The notes under the pieces are model-generated. The model ran no database searches. It was given only the letters and a program-made list of their open reading frames with translations, and was not told where the DNA came from. A stretch of DNA of 64,000 nucleotides. Source: Gp6-AA45 sp035652075 (GTDB lineage: Bacteria > Acidobacteriota > Vicinamibacteria > Vicinamibacterales > CAVVIG01). How positions within the stretch are numbered: the first letter of the stretch is position 1; each line of letters begins with the position of its first letter. The DNA lies in the NCBI GenBank assembly GCA_035652075.1, contig DASREL010000015.1:1-64000 (forward strand), written 5' to 3'. Both the position numbers and the translations under genes were made by a program. This document shows, piece after piece, positions 59,841 through 64,000 of the stretch.

Positions 59841-60617
59841 TCATTGCGGACGAGCGATGTAGTTGCCGCGGAAGGCAGCGTCGGGCCGCAACGGAATCAG
59901 ATCGGGCCCGTCGAGGGCAAACCACTCGTAACCAAGGCCGCGAACGAAGTCGACGATGTCAGTCGGTGCGTAGCCCCACGGAAGAATCCGTGCCGGTTCG
60001 ATCTCGCACAGCAGCACAGGACGATGGGCTTCGAGCGTCTTCGCCGCGCCGAACAACGCATCGCGCTCGCCGCCCTCGATATCAAGTTTGATGAGATCAA
60101 CGCGCCTGACCTGCCGTTGGCTGATGTAGTCGTCGAGCCGGCACATCGGCACCTGGACACCGTGCGTCGCCAAACCGCTCGCCGGCCTGAGACTGTTGCA
60201 GCCAGTTTCCACCGCCTCCACGACGCGAAGTTCGACCGATCCATTCGCATCGCCGACCGCGAACGGCTCGATGACGACGTTCGCCATTCGATTGAGGCGC
60301 AAGTGGGTCGCCATCTGCGCGCGCTCGCGCGGCGATGGCTCGAACGCGATGACACGTCCGGACGCACCGACGCACCTCGCGGCAACCATCGCGTACAGAC
60401 CCGCGTTCGCGCCGATATCGACGACGGTCATGCCGGGCTGCAAGTACCGCTGGAGAAACGCGTACTCCGCGCGGTCGTAGTAGCCGGCAAACAGGTAGTT
60501 GCTCAGCGTGTCGTTGCGAGCGACCCACCACAAACCAGGCTTGATGCGAATGAGAACGGGAACGCCGGGAAGAAGACGGTTCCAGAGGCGCCGCGCGCGA
60601 AGCCGCAGCGCTCCCAC
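59841..60617 (-). CDS. FkbM-family SAM-dependent methyltransferase
   Basis: A 258-residue methyltransferase: SAM motif VVDIGANAGLYAMVAARC (about 65), FEPSPRE, and DLIKLDIEGGERDALFGA (about 175). FkbM enzymes methylate hydroxyls of sugars or polyketides. It starts (GTG) 9 bases after the lpxC stop, so cotranscription is likely and a surface-glycan or LPS substrate is plausible. The basic N-terminal arm (LRLRARRLWNRLLP) may bind membrane. Confidence 0.88.
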   Translation of the reverse strand: MGALRLRARRLWNRLLPGVPVLIRIKPGLWWVARNDTLSNYLFAGYYDRAEYAFLQRYLQPGMTVVDIGANAGLYAMVAARCVGASGRVIAFEPSPRERAQMATHLRLNRMANVVIEPFAVGDANGSVELRVVEAVETGCNSLRPASGLATHGVQVPMCRLDDYISQRQVRRVDLIKLDIEGGERDALFGAAKTLEAHRPVLLCEIEPARILPWGYAPTDIVDFVRGLGYEWFALDGPDLIPLRPDAAFRGNYIARPQ

Positions 60618-60626
60618 CGGCGGGCG

Positions 60627-61538
60627 TTAGTGGGCGAGGCCCGGCGCTGCGTCCTTGACCGTCGCCGGCAGCGGCGCAGCCGCATCCGCCGCGGTCTCGA
60701 CGAGACGCCACGCGTGTTCCGCTTCGAGAATCTTCGTCGCGAACTCGGTGTGCAGCGCATGGCCGGCACGATGCGCGACGAGATGACCGATGACCGGATA
60801 GCCGACGAGCGCGAGATCGCCCACTGCATCCAGGATCTTGTGGCGCACGAACTCGTCTTCGAACCGGAGCGAATTGTTCAGGATGCCCGTTTCGCCGAGC
60901 ACGATCGCGTTCTCGAGCGAGCCGCCGAGCGCCAGGCCGTTTTGGCGCATCATCTCGACGTCCTTGAGGAACGTGAACGTGCGCGCCGGCGCGATTTCTT
61001 CGATGAAAGAGTGCTCGGTAATCCGCAGCGTGCGCGATTGATGACGCAGCAGCGGATGGTCGTAGCTGACGCTGTACGTGACCTTGAAGTGATCGGACGG
61101 ATACAGCGCGATGCGCTTGTCGCCGCGCGAAATGGCGATGGGGCGCACGATCTTCAAATACTTGCGCGCCGTCTGCAGCCGCTTCACGCCCGCTTCGTGA
61201 ATCAGGTAGACGAACGGCGCGGCGCTGCCGTCCATGATCGGCACTTCGGGCGAATTGAGCTCGATGAGGACGTTGTCGACCCCCATGCTGACCAGCGCGG
61301 CCAGCAGGTGTTCGACCGTTTCGACCGACACCTGATCGCGCGCGAGACCGGTCGCGAGCTGGATCCCCGCGAGGTGCTGAATCGTCGCCGGCACTTCGTG
61401 GTCGCCGATATCGGTCCGGCGAAAACGAATGCCGAAATCCGCGGCGGCGGGCTTCAGGGTGAGATTGACCTTGTTGCCGGAGTGAAGACCGATTCCGACG
61501 CAAGAAATCTGACGACGTAGCGTACGCTGTGCGTCCAT
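60627..61538 (-). CDS. lpxC: UDP-3-O-acyl-N-acetylglucosamine deacetylase
   Basis: A 303-residue zinc deacetylase, the first committed step of lipid A synthesis. RTLRRQISCVGIGLHSG at the start, zinc-binding His in SVETVEHLLAAL (about 80), PIMDGSAAPFV, and the metal/catalytic block KILDAVGDLALVGYPVIGHLVAHRAGHALH. A longer frame adds 19 residues not found in LpxC; GAGAGG lies 3 bases before the ATG at 61538. It shows that the cell makes lipid A. Confidence 0.95.
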   Translation of the reverse strand: MDAQRTLRRQISCVGIGLHSGNKVNLTLKPAAADFGIRFRRTDIGDHEVPATIQHLAGIQLATGLARDQVSVETVEHLLAALVSMGVDNVLIELNSPEVPIMDGSAAPFVYLIHEAGVKRLQTARKYLKIVRPIAISRGDKRIALYPSDHFKVTYSVSYDHPLLRHQSRTLRITEHSFIEEIAPARTFTFLKDVEMMRQNGLALGGSLENAIVLGETGILNNSLRFEDEFVRHKILDAVGDLALVGYPVIGHLVAHRAGHALHTEFATKILEAEHAWRLVETAADAAAPLPATVKDAAPGLAH

Positions 61539-61688
61539 TAGCCTCTCAGGCGAAGGGGGACGTGCGTAGGCAAGCTGAGCAAACGCGGTGCCCAATACCG
61601 CGCATCGAGGACCGTTCGACGATGTCGTTTGTTTAGAGGCTGTTGCGCCGAAATGTGCACGATACGTCGAATCGCCGGATATGCCGTT

Positions 61689-61741
61689 TGTGGTACCCGT
61701 ACCACAGGCAAATCCGCGAAAAGTGTGGTCATACTACCACA
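61689..61741. promoter_or_regulatory. Pair of TGTGGT-type palindromes upstream of lpxC
   Basis: Two 18-base palindromes of the form TGTGGTN-N4-TACCACA start 35 bases apart: TGTGGTA-CCCG-TACCACA (61689-61706, perfect) and TGTGGTC-ATAC-TACCACA (61724-61741, one mismatch). They sit just after the uvrA stop, about 150 bases before the lpxC start. Two equal palindromes look like operator sites. A uvrA terminator is less likely because no U-tract follows. Confidence 0.5.
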
Positions 61742-61746
61742 ATCAT

Positions 61747-64000
<2,254 letters not shown>

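Overview
This is a 64-kb, gene-dense, high-GC stretch of a Gram-negative (LPS-making, diderm) bacterial chromosome. An Oar-type TonB-dependent receptor, BamA/TamB, LpxC, many NtrB/NtrC-type regulators, frequent GTG/TTG starts and intergenic short inverted repeats suggest Acidobacteriota, perhaps the Vicinamibacteria. That assignment is an inference from gene content, not a database result. I found no rRNA, tRNA, CRISPR array, transposase or prophage.

Layout. 0.1-8.3 kb (minus strand): a DinB-like protein, class II ribonucleotide reductase nrdJ with a rich regulatory leader (promoter, NrdR-like box, DnaA-like boxes, possible SD-sequestering hairpins), a lipoprotein coupled to a sensor kinase, and its sigma-54 activator. 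8.4-9.9 kb (plus): a glycine-zipper lipoprotein and a CPBP protease. 21.3-9.8 kb (minus): a tightly overlapping run merR-amidase-accC-biotin carrier-tamB-bamA-SurA-N, which joins acyl-CoA carboxylation to outer-membrane assembly. 21.4 kb (plus): a small Cys-Cys protein divergent from merR. 21.9-31.3 kb (minus): a TonB receptor, then hslV-hslU-FN3 lipoprotein-FAH-transaldolase-carboxyltransferase. 31.4-43.4 kb (mixed): a PEGA protein, an ECF sigma/anti-sigma operon, a GAF/PAS kinase, an HTH-REC fusion, an ABC-F protein and an NtrB/NtrC pair. 43.4-49.5 kb (minus): dprA-topA-trmFO-xerC. 49.7-55.3 kb (plus): TPR protein, lipoprotein, rplU-rpmA-obg-nadD-rsfS, a degenerate sigma-54 activator, comF. 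55.3-64 kb: tmk and lysA (minus), an ECF sigma/STAS operon and membrane protein (plus), then uvrA, lpxC and an FkbM methyltransferase (minus).

The most striking feature is a class of short inverted-repeat arrays. At about 14 places a 7- or 9-bp unit is tandemly repeated, usually followed by its inverted copies. The unit mostly differs from locus to locus. Many arrays abut or overlap stop and start codons, and several lie inside genes in frame (accC, anti-sigma factor, ABC-F linker, xerC, nadD). At two genes with unrelated repeat units, the forward arm encodes the basic n-region and the inverted arm encodes the hydrophobic core of a secretion signal peptide (SurA-N protein, FN3 lipoprotein). 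The bamA signal peptide looks like a decayed third case. This suggests that inverted repeats at gene junctions can serve as raw material for signal peptides and linkers, and it is the best candidate here for something undescribed.
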